A DNA stretch of 64,000 nucleotides from Kordia sp965283645. Its GTDB lineage: Bacteria; Bacteroidota; Bacteroidia; Flavobacteriales; Flavobacteriaceae. The stretch is taken from positions 3,224,001-3,288,000 of the forward strand of contig NZ_CBDIPG010000001.1 in the NCBI RefSeq assembly GCF_965283645.1. The letters are read 5' to 3'. The notes under the pieces are model-generated. The model was not told the origin of the DNA, made no database searches, and was given only the letters and a program-made list of their open reading frames with translations. The position numbers and the translations under genes are program-made. Positions 23,892 to 32,744 of this stretch are shown piece by piece. Numbering within the stretch: position 1 is the first letter of the stretch; each line of letters starts with the position of its first letter.

Positions 23892-26309
23892 ATGGCAATT
23901 AACAAAGAGCTAGACTTAGCATTTAATTTTATAGAAAAAACGAATAGAAATTTATTTTTAACTGGGAAAGCAGGTACTGGTAAAACTACTTTTTTGCACA
24001 AAATAAAATCAGAATCTTTAAAAAGATTAGTCGTTGTAGCACCTACAGGTGTTGCCGCAATTAATGCAAAAGGAGTTACAATTCACTCGTTTTTTCAATT
24101 ACCTTTTGAACCTTTTATTCCGAGTAGTACTGGAAAAAATACGACAATTCAACGTAAGTTTAGTAAAACTAAAATCAATATTATAAAATCATTAGACCTT
24201 GTAATTATTGATGAAATTAGTATGGTGCGTGCCGATGTTTTAGATGGCATAGATGAAGTATTGCGTAGGTACAAAAATAACGCAATGCCTTTTGGTGGCG
24301 TACAATTATTACTCATTGGTGATTTACAACAACTCTCGCCAGTGGTGCGTCCAAACGAATGGCAGTTGTTAAAAAACTATTACCAAACAGCGTACTTTTT
24401 TAGTAGTATTGCGTATCAAAAAGCCGCTATTTTACCTATTGAGTTAAAATATATTTACCGTCAGCAAAACCAAGCGTTCATTGCTATTCTAAATGAAATT
24501 CGCAACAATAAACTCTCTACAGCTTCTGCTGAAATTTTAAATAAACAATATCAACCAGATTTCAATCCGAAAAAAGAAGATGGTTACATCACACTTACGA
24601 CGCATAACAATCGTGCGGACGCTATCAATCAAAAAGAGCTAGACAATTTAGACACTAAAAAAAGAGCATATGTTGCTAATGTTTCAGGCGATTTCAATGA
24701 AAAAACATATCCAAACAGAGAAAATTTAGTGCTTAAAGAAGGAGCACAAGTTATGTTTATTAAAAATGATAGTTCACTGGAAAAGCGGTATTACAATGGT
24801 AAAATTGGCACAGTAATTCATTTAGACGAAGATACGGTAACAGTAAAATGTTCAGAAGATGATATCATTGAAACAACGCACGAAACTTGGGAAAATATAA
24901 AATATACACTCAATAAGGAAACCAAAGAAATTTCTAATACTGTTGAAGGAACATATACGCAAATTCCGTTACGATTGGCATGGGCAATAACCATTCATAA
25001 AAGTCAAGGTTTAACGTTTGATAAAGCTATTATTGATGCCGAAGCTTCCTTTGCGCACGGACAAACGTATGTAGCGTTGAGTAGGTGTAAAACGTTGGAA
25101 GGTATTGTATTAAAAACACCGATAAAAGCGGCGAGTATCATTAGTGACGCCACCATTAATACGTTTACAAAGCATTTAGAAGAAAACGAACCTAACGAAG
25201 CTGATTTGAAAGCTTCAAAAAAATCTTTTCAGCTAAATTTAATGAGTGAAATATTTGATTATCATCCGTTTATGTATCCAATAAATCGATTGATAGATAT
25301 ATTTCATAAACATAAAAATACGCTTACTGGAACTATTTTGCAACCGCTTGAAACTATAAAAGATACTGGAATTATACCTTTATTGAAGATTAATAATTCG
25401 TTCAAAAAACAATTAGAATCGTTAGCGGAAACTGTTGAAAACCCAGAACAAGATACCGCAATTCAAGAGCGTTTTAAAAAAGCAATTACTTATTTTAAAG
25501 AACATACAAACAAAAACATAGCAACCATTTTAAACACGTTAACGTTTGCAACCGATAACCAAGCTATATTGAAAGATTTTGAAAAACAACTAAAAGACCT
25601 AGAAGACAAATTGGCAATTAAAACGAAGATTTTAGAAGCCTTGTCGGATCATTTTTCAACGGAAAGCTATTTAAAAATACGTGCAAATTCAATCTTAGAA
25701 GTTTCAGAAATTAAGGTTGTAAAAAGACAAATAGCGACTTCTACAACGCATGAAGAATTATTTGAAAACTTACGATTGTTTAGATTGAGTGTTTCTAATT
25801 CTGATAACGTTCCGCCGTTTCAAATATTTACTCAAAAGTCATTGTTTGAAATGTGCGAACTATTACCAACGACAGCAAAACAGCTTCGAAAAGTACATGG
25901 TATGGGAAAAGTACGTGTAGAAAAATATGGTGAAGAAATTTTAGAAATTATTGATGATTATGTTACCCAAAATAATCTTTTACCAAAGCAGGAAGAAGTG
26001 GTGATTGAGGTTGAAAAGAAAAATACAAAAGAGATTTCATTAGATTTTTTTAAAGAAGGTTTGTCTATTGAAGAAATTGCAACAAAAAGAGCGTTGGCAG
26101 CTTCCACAATTCTAGGGCATTTAGGACATTATGTTAGCGAAGGTGTGTTGGAAATTACCGAAATACTACCAGAAGAAAAGGTGAAAAAAGGGTTAGAAAT
26201 CATCAAAAAGAATACGTTTGAAGGCTTAAACGAACTGAAAGAAATTGCAGGTGCTAATTTTTCGTATAACGAACTTCGTATGTTGGTAAAGTATAGCGAA
26301 GAAAAGTAG
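23892..26309 (+). CDS. Pif1/RecD-like helicase with HRDC and HTH domains
   Basis: An 805-aa superfamily 1 helicase. Walker A GKAGTGKTT is at 25-33 and Walker B with DEISMV at about 106-111. Sensor motif IGDLQQLSPV lies near 142, and a UvrD-like C-terminal motif AITIHKSQG...YVALSRC near 370-395. After the motor come a coiled region (about 430-600), an HRDC-like helix-hairpin domain (about 643-690; MGKVRVEKYGEEIL) and a C-terminal HTH_40-type winged helix (about 713-790). This order is standard for Bacteroidota PIF1-like helicases, which unwind structured or forked DNA. It is monocistronic, with 180 bp to the next gene. Confidence 0.9.
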   Translation: MAINKELDLAFNFIEKTNRNLFLTGKAGTGKTTFLHKIKSESLKRLVVVAPTGVAAINAKGVTIHSFFQLPFEPFIPSSTGKNTTIQRKFSKTKINIIKSLDLVIIDEISMVRADVLDGIDEVLRRYKNNAMPFGGVQLLLIGDLQQLSPVVRPNEWQLLKNYYQTAYFFSSIAYQKAAILPIELKYIYRQQNQAFIAILNEIRNNKLSTASAEILNKQYQPDFNPKKEDGYITLTTHNNRADAINQKELDNLDTKKRAYVANVSGDFNEKTYPNRENLVLKEGAQVMFIKNDSSLEKRYYNGKIGTVIHLDEDTVTVKCSEDDIIETTHETWENIKYTLNKETKEISNTVEGTYTQIPLRLAWAITIHKSQGLTFDKAIIDAEASFAHGQTYVALSRCKTLEGIVLKTPIKAASIISDATINTFTKHLEENEPNEADLKASKKSFQLNLMSEIFDYHPFMYPINRLIDIFHKHKNTLTGTILQPLETIKDTGIIPLLKINNSFKKQLESLAETVENPEQDTAIQERFKKAITYFKEHTNKNIATILNTLTFATDNQAILKDFEKQLKDLEDKLAIKTKILEALSDHFSTESYLKIRANSILEVSEIKVVKRQIATSTTHEELFENLRLFRLSVSNSDNVPPFQIFTQKSLFEMCELLPTTAKQLRKVHGMGKVRVEKYGEEILEIIDDYVTQNNLLPKQEEVVIEVEKKNTKEISLDFFKEGLSIEEIATKRALAASTILGHLGHYVSEGVLEITEILPEEKVKKGLEIIKKNTFEGLNELKEIAGANFSYNELRMLVKYSEEK

Positions 26310-26416
26310 TTTCCAAAAAATGGAACTTGATTTAGTAAATTAAAAAACGTACTTTTTAATTTGATTTTATATGATATTCTTTTAGCTTTAATTTTTAACT
26401 AAATTTACATATAGAA

Positions 26417-26436
26417 ATAATAGGAATTCCTGTTAT
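26417..26436. promoter_or_regulatory. Dyad upstream of RhuM-like/Doc pair
   Basis: The 20-bp sequence is palindromic with one mismatched pair around the core AGGAATTCCT (26422-26431). It lies 50 bp before the first gene of the toxin-antitoxin pair, in the position expected of an autoregulatory operator. A TACCTTTA box at the very end of the gap suggests a short leader. Confidence 0.5.
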
Positions 26437-26485
26437 ATATACGTTACCCAACATTACGAAAAAACTAAAATCTTACCTTTACAAA

Positions 26486-27514
26486 ATGAACAAAGATTTA
26501 ACGACATCTGATTTACATAGAAAGAATATTCTGAATAATAACTATGCTTTAGAAATAATCTATTCAGAGGTTTCTTTTCCAGGTGTAATGTTTGAAAACA
26601 AATTCAGATTTACTAAAAAGCAAGTTGCTGAATTTTTTGAAATTGACAATAGAACTGTTGATAGGTATATTGAAAGTAATAAAACAGAATTTGAAGAATC
26701 TGGGTATGAAATTTTAACTGGAAACCGCTTGAAAAACTTCAAATTAGCATATGGTAACGACACAAATGTCGCTACCATAGATGAATCTTTAAAAAAGACA
26801 TCTGTATTGGGTGTTCTTACTTTTCGTGCATTTTTAAATATTGGAATGCTTTTAACTGAAAGTGAAAAAGCGAAATTGCTAAGAGCTTTTATATTAGATA
26901 TTGTTTTAGATTCAATAAATCAAAAACTAGGAGGGAATACCAAATATATAAACCAAAGAGAAGAAGAATTTCTTTCAAGTGCTTTAAGAGAACACAATTA
27001 TAGAGAAGAATTTACAAACGCACTAGATAATTATGTGGAGTCTAATAAATTTAAATATGCCCAATTAACCAATAAAGTTTACAAAAGCGTATTCAAAGAA
27101 GATGCTAAAGAATATCGTCAAATACTTAAATTGAAAAACAAAGAAAGTGTTCGCTCTACAATGTACTCAGAAGTACTAGATTTGATTTCTAGTTATGAAA
27201 ATGGATTTGCAGATTTTTTAAAAAAACATTCAGAAAAAGAAGGACGAAAACTTCGCCTTTCAGAAACTAATGCTTTATTTGACAGGTTTGAAAACTTGAC
27301 TAATTTAATATATGAACCCTTAAGGGAGAAAGCCCGAGGAATAATGGCTAGTAGAGATATGGCATTTAGAGACGCTCTACATGAAAAACTCAAAAATTAT
27401 ATTACACATCTTACAGTAGAAGAATTTGATAAATTTCTTGGAGAAAAAAGTATGGATTTAGAAGATAGAATTCTAAAAAACATTGATGTTTTTAAAAGAT
27501 TAAAAAATAGATAA
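26486..27514 (+). CDS. RhuM-like DNA-binding protein, putative Doc antitoxin
   Basis: A 342-aa cytoplasmic protein. The N-terminal part (about 35-100) reads FRFTKKQVAEFFEIDNRTVD, a helix-turn-helix pattern like that at the start of RhuM-type proteins. The rest (100-340) is helical and rich in Lys and Glu, with VLGVLTFRAFLNIGMLL and a long middle part probably used for dimerisation or toxin binding. Its stop overlaps the start of the Doc/Fic toxin (TAATG), so the two are translationally coupled. This argues that it is the antitoxin, much larger than the classical Phd. A dyad upstream may be its operator. The antitoxin role is inferred from position. Confidence 0.75.
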   Translation: MNKDLTTSDLHRKNILNNNYALEIIYSEVSFPGVMFENKFRFTKKQVAEFFEIDNRTVDRYIESNKTEFEESGYEILTGNRLKNFKLAYGNDTNVATIDESLKKTSVLGVLTFRAFLNIGMLLTESEKAKLLRAFILDIVLDSINQKLGGNTKYINQREEEFLSSALREHNYREEFTNALDNYVESNKFKYAQLTNKVYKSVFKEDAKEYRQILKLKNKESVRSTMYSEVLDLISSYENGFADFLKKHSEKEGRKLRLSETNALFDRFENLTNLIYEPLREKARGIMASRDMAFRDALHEKLKNYITHLTVEEFDKFLGEKSMDLEDRILKNIDVFKRLKNR

Positions 27515-27951
27515 TGGAAACATATATTTATTTTGATATACAACACGCTATTCGTACACACAGTTTTATAATTGAAAATTCTGGAGGAAATTCTGGAATA
27601 ATAGAAATTGGGAAAATAGAAAGTGTTTTAGAGCATATAAAAAACGATCTTTATTATCCTGAATTTGAAGAGAAACTAACGCATCTTGTTTTTTCAGTTA
27701 ATAAATTCCATGCGTTTAATGATGGAAACAAGAGAACTTCAATCGCTCTTGGAGCATATTTTTTAGAAGTAAATGGAATTGAATACTGTATTGATAAGTT
27801 CATTATAGAAATGGAAAACATTTCAGTATATGTTGCTGACAATAAAATTGACAAACATTTATTACAAGAAATAATTAGTTCTATATTGATAGAAGATGAT
27901 TTTAATGAAGAACTCAAATTGAAAATTATAGATGCATTGAGTGAACAATAA
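27514..27951 (+). CDS. Death-on-curing (Doc/Fic) family toxin
   Basis: A 145-aa Fic-fold protein of the death-on-curing type. The active-site motif HAFNDGNKRT at 66-75 matches the Doc signature HxFx[DN]xNKR, in which the Fic fold acts as a kinase on elongation factor Tu in the phage P1 system. The size is normal. It has no inhibitory helix of its own, so control depends on the upstream RhuM-like protein, to which it is coupled by an overlapping stop/start. Family assignment is firm; the target here is assumed by homology. Confidence 0.88.
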   Translation: METYIYFDIQHAIRTHSFIIENSGGNSGIIEIGKIESVLEHIKNDLYYPEFEEKLTHLVFSVNKFHAFNDGNKRTSIALGAYFLEVNGIEYCIDKFIIEMENISVYVADNKIDKHLLQEIISSILIEDDFNEELKLKIIDALSEQ

Positions 27952-27981
27952 CATTGTATATAATTTAAGAAAATCCGATAG

Positions 27982-28182
27982 ATGACTATAAAAGAACTAT
28001 GTGGAATCCATATGTTTTCAGAAAATCATGAAAGTTCAATTGATTTTTATTCAAAAAAAATAAAATTAGAATAATGTCACTACTATGGAGATGGAAGTTC
28101 AGCCGCATTTTTTTGGATTCTAAAAACTCAAAAGAAGAAATTGACAAATAAAAAATACCTCTGGAAATCGAAGATTCACTAA
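27982..28182 (+). pseudogene. Possible gene remnant with internal stop
   Basis: An ATG-initiated frame reads MTIKELCGIHMFSENHESS, then meets TAA after 30 codons (28072) and continues in the same frame as CHYYGDGSSAAFFW to a TAA at 28180. The composition looks protein-like. A similar string (KELC) occurs in the broken frame at 62513-62755. The rest of the 27952-28273 gap holds nothing I can name. Confidence 0.3.
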
Positions 28183-28273
28183 TTTCCAAAAAACAGTTTT
28201 TTTAATATGAATATATCTAACTTACTTTCATATTATAATTGTTAAATTTACGATTCAATTCAAAAAAAAGTAT

Positions 28274-30124
28274 ATGCTCGAATTAGCGGGAATTATCATC
28301 TTAGGAATATTGGCACAATGGGTTGCTTGGAAATTTAAAATTCCAGCAATTTTACCATTAATTCTTATCGGTTTGCTTGTTGGACCTATCGCCGCAGAAT
28401 TTTTATCAGAAGATGGAACAAAGTGGATTGAACCAATTTGGGATAACGAAAAAGAAAAAGGACTGTTTCCAGGAGAAAGTTTGTACTATTTTGTGTCTTT
28501 GGCCATCAGTATCATTCTGTTTGAAGGTGGATTAACCCTAAAACGTGCTGAAATTAAAAATGTAGGCCCTGTCATTACAAAATTAATTACGTTAGGTTCA
28601 ACCATTACATTTTTTGGAGCAGGAATTGCAGCACATTTTATTTTTGGATTAAGCCTTGATTTATCATTTCTATTTTCAGGGTTAATTATTGTAACCGGGC
28701 CAACCGTAATTACGCCGATTCTTCGAAACATTCCACTGAAAAAAGACATATCTACAGTATTAAAGTGGGAAGGAATTCTAATTGATCCAATTGGTGCGTT
28801 GGTTGCCGTTTTGGTTTTTGAATTTATCAGCGTAGAAGGCGATAGTGGTTTTACAAAAACAGCGTTGATCGAGTTTGGAAAGATTATCTTATTCGGAACC
28901 ACCTTCGGATTTACGTTTGCACATGCTTTAGCTTTCGCGATAAATAAAAAATTCATTCCGCATTATCTATTAAATGTAGTTTCACTATCTGTGGTGTTAT
29001 TGGTGTTTGTTGAGTCTGAAATATTTGCACATGAATCCGGTTTATTAGCTGTTGTTGTCATGGGAATGGTGTTAGGAAACGGAAAACTAGAAAACATAAA
29101 AGAACTCTTATACTTTAAAGAATCATTAAGCGTATTGCTAATTTCGATACTTTTTATTCTGCTTGCCGCAAACATTAATATAGAAGATTTAATGTTGTTG
29201 TATAACTGGAAAACAGCCGTATTATTCATCGTTGTGGTATTTGTCATACGACCGCTTGGTGTTTTCTTGAGTACATCGAAATCGAAACTAAAATTAAATG
29301 AAAAACTCTTCATTAGTTGGGTTGGACCGCGTGGTATTGTGGCGGCAGGAATTGCTTCATTATTTGGAAGTAAACTGGTAAAACAAGAAGTTCCAGGTGC
29401 TGAATACATTACACCATTAGTATTCATGATTGTTTTAGGAACAGTTTTATTAAATGCAACAACCGCACGATTGTTTGCGAAATTGGTAGGTGTATTTTTG
29501 AAAAAATCGAACGGAATTTTAATTGTTGGCGCTTCAAAAGTTTCACGTTTACTAGGTCATTATTTAGAATCGCATGGACGACATGTAGTATTAATTGATA
29601 GCAATCTGAATAATATCGCGAAAGCAAAAGAACTTGGTTTAGAAGCTATTAGTACAGATATTTATTCAAATACACTTACGGATAATATAGAATTGAATGA
29701 TGTTGGATATTTAATGGCACTTACTGGAAGCTCTGGAATTAATAAATACGCTATTGATAAGTTTAGCACAGAATTTGGTGAAAATGGTTCGTTCCGATTG
29801 GTGACAAAAGAAGAAATGTTAGACGAAAATGACAATCCAAAAGAAGGTTTATTTTCGCATACAGATGATTACAACTCATTAACAGAAGTTACGCTAAAAT
29901 ATCCTTCAATTCAAGAAATTACTATTAATGACACAGCACATTATAAAAACCTAATTGAAATTACCAACAACGATAAAGATATTATTCCGTTGTTTATAAA
30001 AGATTCAAAAGGAGAACTTAAAATCATTTCATCATACAATATGGATATTGATGTTGTTGGTGAAGATTGGCAACTTGTATACTTAGGAAAGCCGTTTGAT
30101 GTAGAAACTACGGAAACAGCTTAA
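28274..30124 (+). CDS. Cation:proton antiporter with TrkA-N domain
   Basis: A 616-aa membrane protein. About 12 hydrophobic segments (residues 1-405) form a CPA-type Na+ or K+/H+ exchanger, with FEGGLTLKRAEI, IVTGPTVITPILR and FISWVGPRGIVAAGIAS as family landmarks. A TrkA-N (RCK_N) nucleotide-binding domain starts near 414 with ILIVGASKVSRLLGHYL, and a C-terminal about 90-residue region follows. Such domains gate the exchanger in response to nucleotides or ions. The gene stands alone, with its own upstream region. Cation preference cannot be read from the sequence. Confidence 0.88.
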   Translation: MLELAGIIILGILAQWVAWKFKIPAILPLILIGLLVGPIAAEFLSEDGTKWIEPIWDNEKEKGLFPGESLYYFVSLAISIILFEGGLTLKRAEIKNVGPVITKLITLGSTITFFGAGIAAHFIFGLSLDLSFLFSGLIIVTGPTVITPILRNIPLKKDISTVLKWEGILIDPIGALVAVLVFEFISVEGDSGFTKTALIEFGKIILFGTTFGFTFAHALAFAINKKFIPHYLLNVVSLSVVLLVFVESEIFAHESGLLAVVVMGMVLGNGKLENIKELLYFKESLSVLLISILFILLAANINIEDLMLLYNWKTAVLFIVVVFVIRPLGVFLSTSKSKLKLNEKLFISWVGPRGIVAAGIASLFGSKLVKQEVPGAEYITPLVFMIVLGTVLLNATTARLFAKLVGVFLKKSNGILIVGASKVSRLLGHYLESHGRHVVLIDSNLNNIAKAKELGLEAISTDIYSNTLTDNIELNDVGYLMALTGSSGINKYAIDKFSTEFGENGSFRLVTKEEMLDENDNPKEGLFSHTDDYNSLTEVTLKYPSIQEITINDTAHYKNLIEITNNDKDIIPLFIKDSKGELKIISSYNMDIDVVGEDWQLVYLGKPFDVETTETA

Positions 30125-30225
30125 TTTCGTGTTGCGCACGAGTTATAAATTGTAGTATTTTAGGGCAGTTTTTTCTTCATTCAGGAGTTTTATAAATTCG
30201 TAACTTGTATTGAAAATAATTTTAC

Positions 30226-30681
30226 ATGAACGACGCAATAAAATATTTATCATTACATTGGGAAGCTGTGGCGGGAGTTTTAATTGCGGTAACCACAGCA
30301 ATTTTCGGAATTATCAAGTTTTCACAAACCAAGAAAGAAGAATTTAAAAAAGAATTTTGGCAGAAACGCTACGAAAACTACGAACGCGTGTTGGAATTAG
30401 CTTCAAAAATTGCAGTTACCGAAAATTTAGAAAAAACACCAGAAGAAATTGTTGAATTTCGGCAATATTATTGGGGGAAACTTTCCATGATTGAAGACCA
30501 ACAGGTGTATGATGCCATGATTCAATTTGAAAATAAACTCAAATATTTGGAAGGAAGCGAATCAAATGATTTTTCTGAACTCAAAAATGCTTCTTACGAT
30601 TTAGCGAGAGCTTGTAGAAACTCACTAAAAGAAACTTGGGAACCTGTAATTTTAGAGGATTTAAAAGATCCGCTGGTTTAA
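30226..30681 (+). CDS. Small membrane-anchored helical protein
   Basis: A 151-aa protein with a single N-terminal membrane helix (about 13-30, AVAGVLIAVTTAIFGIIKF) followed by a cytoplasmic or periplasmic helical, charged domain with many Trp and Tyr (FWQKRYENYERVLE). I do not recognise a family. It is 101 bp downstream of the antiporter on the same strand. The frame shows normal codon use and ends 109 bp before the convergent lepA stop. Confidence 0.65.
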   Translation: MNDAIKYLSLHWEAVAGVLIAVTTAIFGIIKFSQTKKEEFKKEFWQKRYENYERVLELASKIAVTENLEKTPEEIVEFRQYYWGKLSMIEDQQVYDAMIQFENKLKYLEGSESNDFSELKNASYDLARACRNSLKETWEPVILEDLKDPLV

Positions 30682-30790
30682 AAACACACAGGAATTCTTC
30701 ACTATTACATGAAGCTGAATCACATTGAATCAAGTGTATGAAAAAAGTTTTCTAATGATATAAAGATCTAACAATCCAAAAATCTAGAAC

Positions 30791-32587
30791 TTAATCATTC
30801 AACTTCAACACTGCCATAAACGCTTGTTGTGGTATTTCTACATTACCAACTTGACGCATACGTTTTTTACCTTTTTTCTGTTTTTCCAGTAGTTTACGCT
30901 TACGCGAAATATCTCCTCCGTAACATTTTGCAGTTACATCTTTACGAAGTGCTTTGATGGTTTCACGCGAAATTATTTTTGCACCAATTGCCGCTTGAAT
31001 CGGAATATCAAACTGTTGTCTTGGAATCAATTCTTTCAACTTTTCACACATCTTTTTACCAATGTTATACGCATTGTCTGCATGAATTAACGCAGAAAGC
31101 GCATCAACCGATTGTGCATTCAATAAAATATCTACACGAACCAATTTCGACTTGCGCATTCCAATTGGCGAATAGTCAAACGAAGCATATCCTTTGGAAA
31201 CCGTTTTTAATCGATCATAAAAATCAAATACAATTTCTGCCAATGGCATATCAAACGACAATTCAACACGTTCTGTAGTCAAATATGTTTGATTGGTAAT
31301 TTGTCCTCTTTTTTCAATACAAAGTGACATTACGTTTCCGACAAAGTCAGATTTTGTAATGATCGTTGCTTTGATATACGGCTCTTCTACACGATCCAAA
31401 CTTGATGGATCTGGTAAATCAGAAGGATTATTTACAATAACAATTTCCTCCGGATTTTTCTTTGTAAACGAATGATACGACACGTTAGGAACTGTTGTAA
31501 TTACGGTCATATTGAACTCACGTTCCAAACGTTCCTGAATAATTTCCATGTGCAACATTCCTAAGAATCCACAACGGAAACCGAAACCTAAAGCGGCTGA
31601 ACTTTCTGGTGTAAATACCAACGAAGCATCATTTAGCTGTAGTTTTTCCATTGAATTACGAAGTTCTTCATAATCTTCAGTATCAACAGGGTAAATTCCG
31701 GCAAAAACCATTGGTTTTACATCTTCAAATCCACCAATAGGATTTGTTGTTGGAGTTTTGGCGTCTGTAATTGTATCACCAACTTTTACTTCACGGGCAT
31801 CTTTAATACCCGTAATTAAGTATCCAACATCACCAGTTTTAATTTCTTTCTTAACAACCTGATTCAACTTTAACGTTCCAACTTCGTCAGCATTGTATTC
31901 GTTATTTGTTGCTACAAACTTAATACGTTGTCCTTTTTTAATAGAACCATTCATTACTCTAAAATACGTTTCAACACCTCTAAACGGATTGTAAACAGAA
32001 TCGAAAATTAATGCTTGTAACGGTTCGTCATATATACCTGTTGGTGCAGGAATACGATCAATAACTGCGGCTAAAATATTGTCAACACCAAAACCTGTTT
32101 TTCCACTTGCGTGAATTACCTCTTCGGGATCGCAACCTAATAAATCAACAATATCATCGGTTACTTCTTCAGGATTGGCACTTGGTAAATCTACTTTATT
32201 TAATACGGGAATAATTTCTAAATCGTTCTCTAAAGCTAGATATAGATTAGAAATTGTCTGTGCTTGAATACTTTGCGCGGCATCTACAATAAGCAAAGCA
32301 CCTTCACAAGCGGCAATAGATCGTGAAACTTCATAGGAAAAATCGACATGTCCAGGCGTATCAATCAAATTCAAGATATATTCTTGACCTTCATGTGTAT
32401 ATTCCATTTGAATGGCATGCGATTTAATCGTGATTCCACGTTCACGTTCTAAATCCATACTATCTAATAATTGATCTTGCTTTTCTCGTTCAGTTACAGA
32501 GCCTGTAAAATCTAACAATCTGTCAGCTAATGTGCTCTTTCCATGATCGATATGTGCAATAATGCAAAAGTTTCTTATGTGCTTCAT
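30791..32587 (-). CDS. lepA: Elongation factor 4 (LepA)
   Basis: A 598-aa translational GTPase that back-translocates stalled ribosomes or helps subunit biogenesis. G1 is AHIDHGKSTL, G3 DTPGHVDF and G4 NKVDLP. Domains II, III and V follow, with GFRCGFLGMLHMEIIQERLE, and the LepA-specific C-terminal domain ends in GKKRMRQVGNVEIPQQAF. The length is standard. A -7 box TATATTTG (32611-32618) lies about 24 bp upstream of the ATG. Confidence 0.97.
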   Translation of the reverse strand: MKHIRNFCIIAHIDHGKSTLADRLLDFTGSVTEREKQDQLLDSMDLERERGITIKSHAIQMEYTHEGQEYILNLIDTPGHVDFSYEVSRSIAACEGALLIVDAAQSIQAQTISNLYLALENDLEIIPVLNKVDLPSANPEEVTDDIVDLLGCDPEEVIHASGKTGFGVDNILAAVIDRIPAPTGIYDEPLQALIFDSVYNPFRGVETYFRVMNGSIKKGQRIKFVATNNEYNADEVGTLKLNQVVKKEIKTGDVGYLITGIKDAREVKVGDTITDAKTPTTNPIGGFEDVKPMVFAGIYPVDTEDYEELRNSMEKLQLNDASLVFTPESSAALGFGFRCGFLGMLHMEIIQERLEREFNMTVITTVPNVSYHSFTKKNPEEIVIVNNPSDLPDPSSLDRVEEPYIKATIITKSDFVGNVMSLCIEKRGQITNQTYLTTERVELSFDMPLAEIVFDFYDRLKTVSKGYASFDYSPIGMRKSKLVRVDILLNAQSVDALSALIHADNAYNIGKKMCEKLKELIPRQQFDIPIQAAIGAKIISRETIKALRKDVTAKCYGGDISRKRKLLEKQKKGKKRMRQVGNVEIPQQAFMAVLKLND

Positions 32588-32610
32588 CTAATTCTATCGC
32601 TAATAATTTG

Positions 32611-32618
32611 CAAATATA
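32611..32618 (-). promoter_or_regulatory. -7 box of lepA
   Basis: TATATTTG followed by C on the minus strand, 24 bp before the lepA ATG, matches the Flavobacteriia -7 consensus. No clear -33 TTG was found at the usual spacing. Confidence 0.5.
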
Positions 32619-32712
32619 GCTTTTTACTAGGTAAAACCTCATGTTTTAATTGCATATACAAAGATTTTTTAATTATTTGTGTAGCTTTTTTTCTACATTA
32701 AATAAAAATCAA

Positions 32713-32720
32713 TATATTTG
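32713..32720 (+). promoter_or_regulatory. -7 box of TonB receptor gene
   Basis: TATATTTG 25 bp before the chosen ATG (32745). It supports that start over an in-frame TTG at 32718, which lies inside the box. Confidence 0.5.
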
Positions 32721-32744
32721 CAGCCAAGTAACCAAACCATAACC

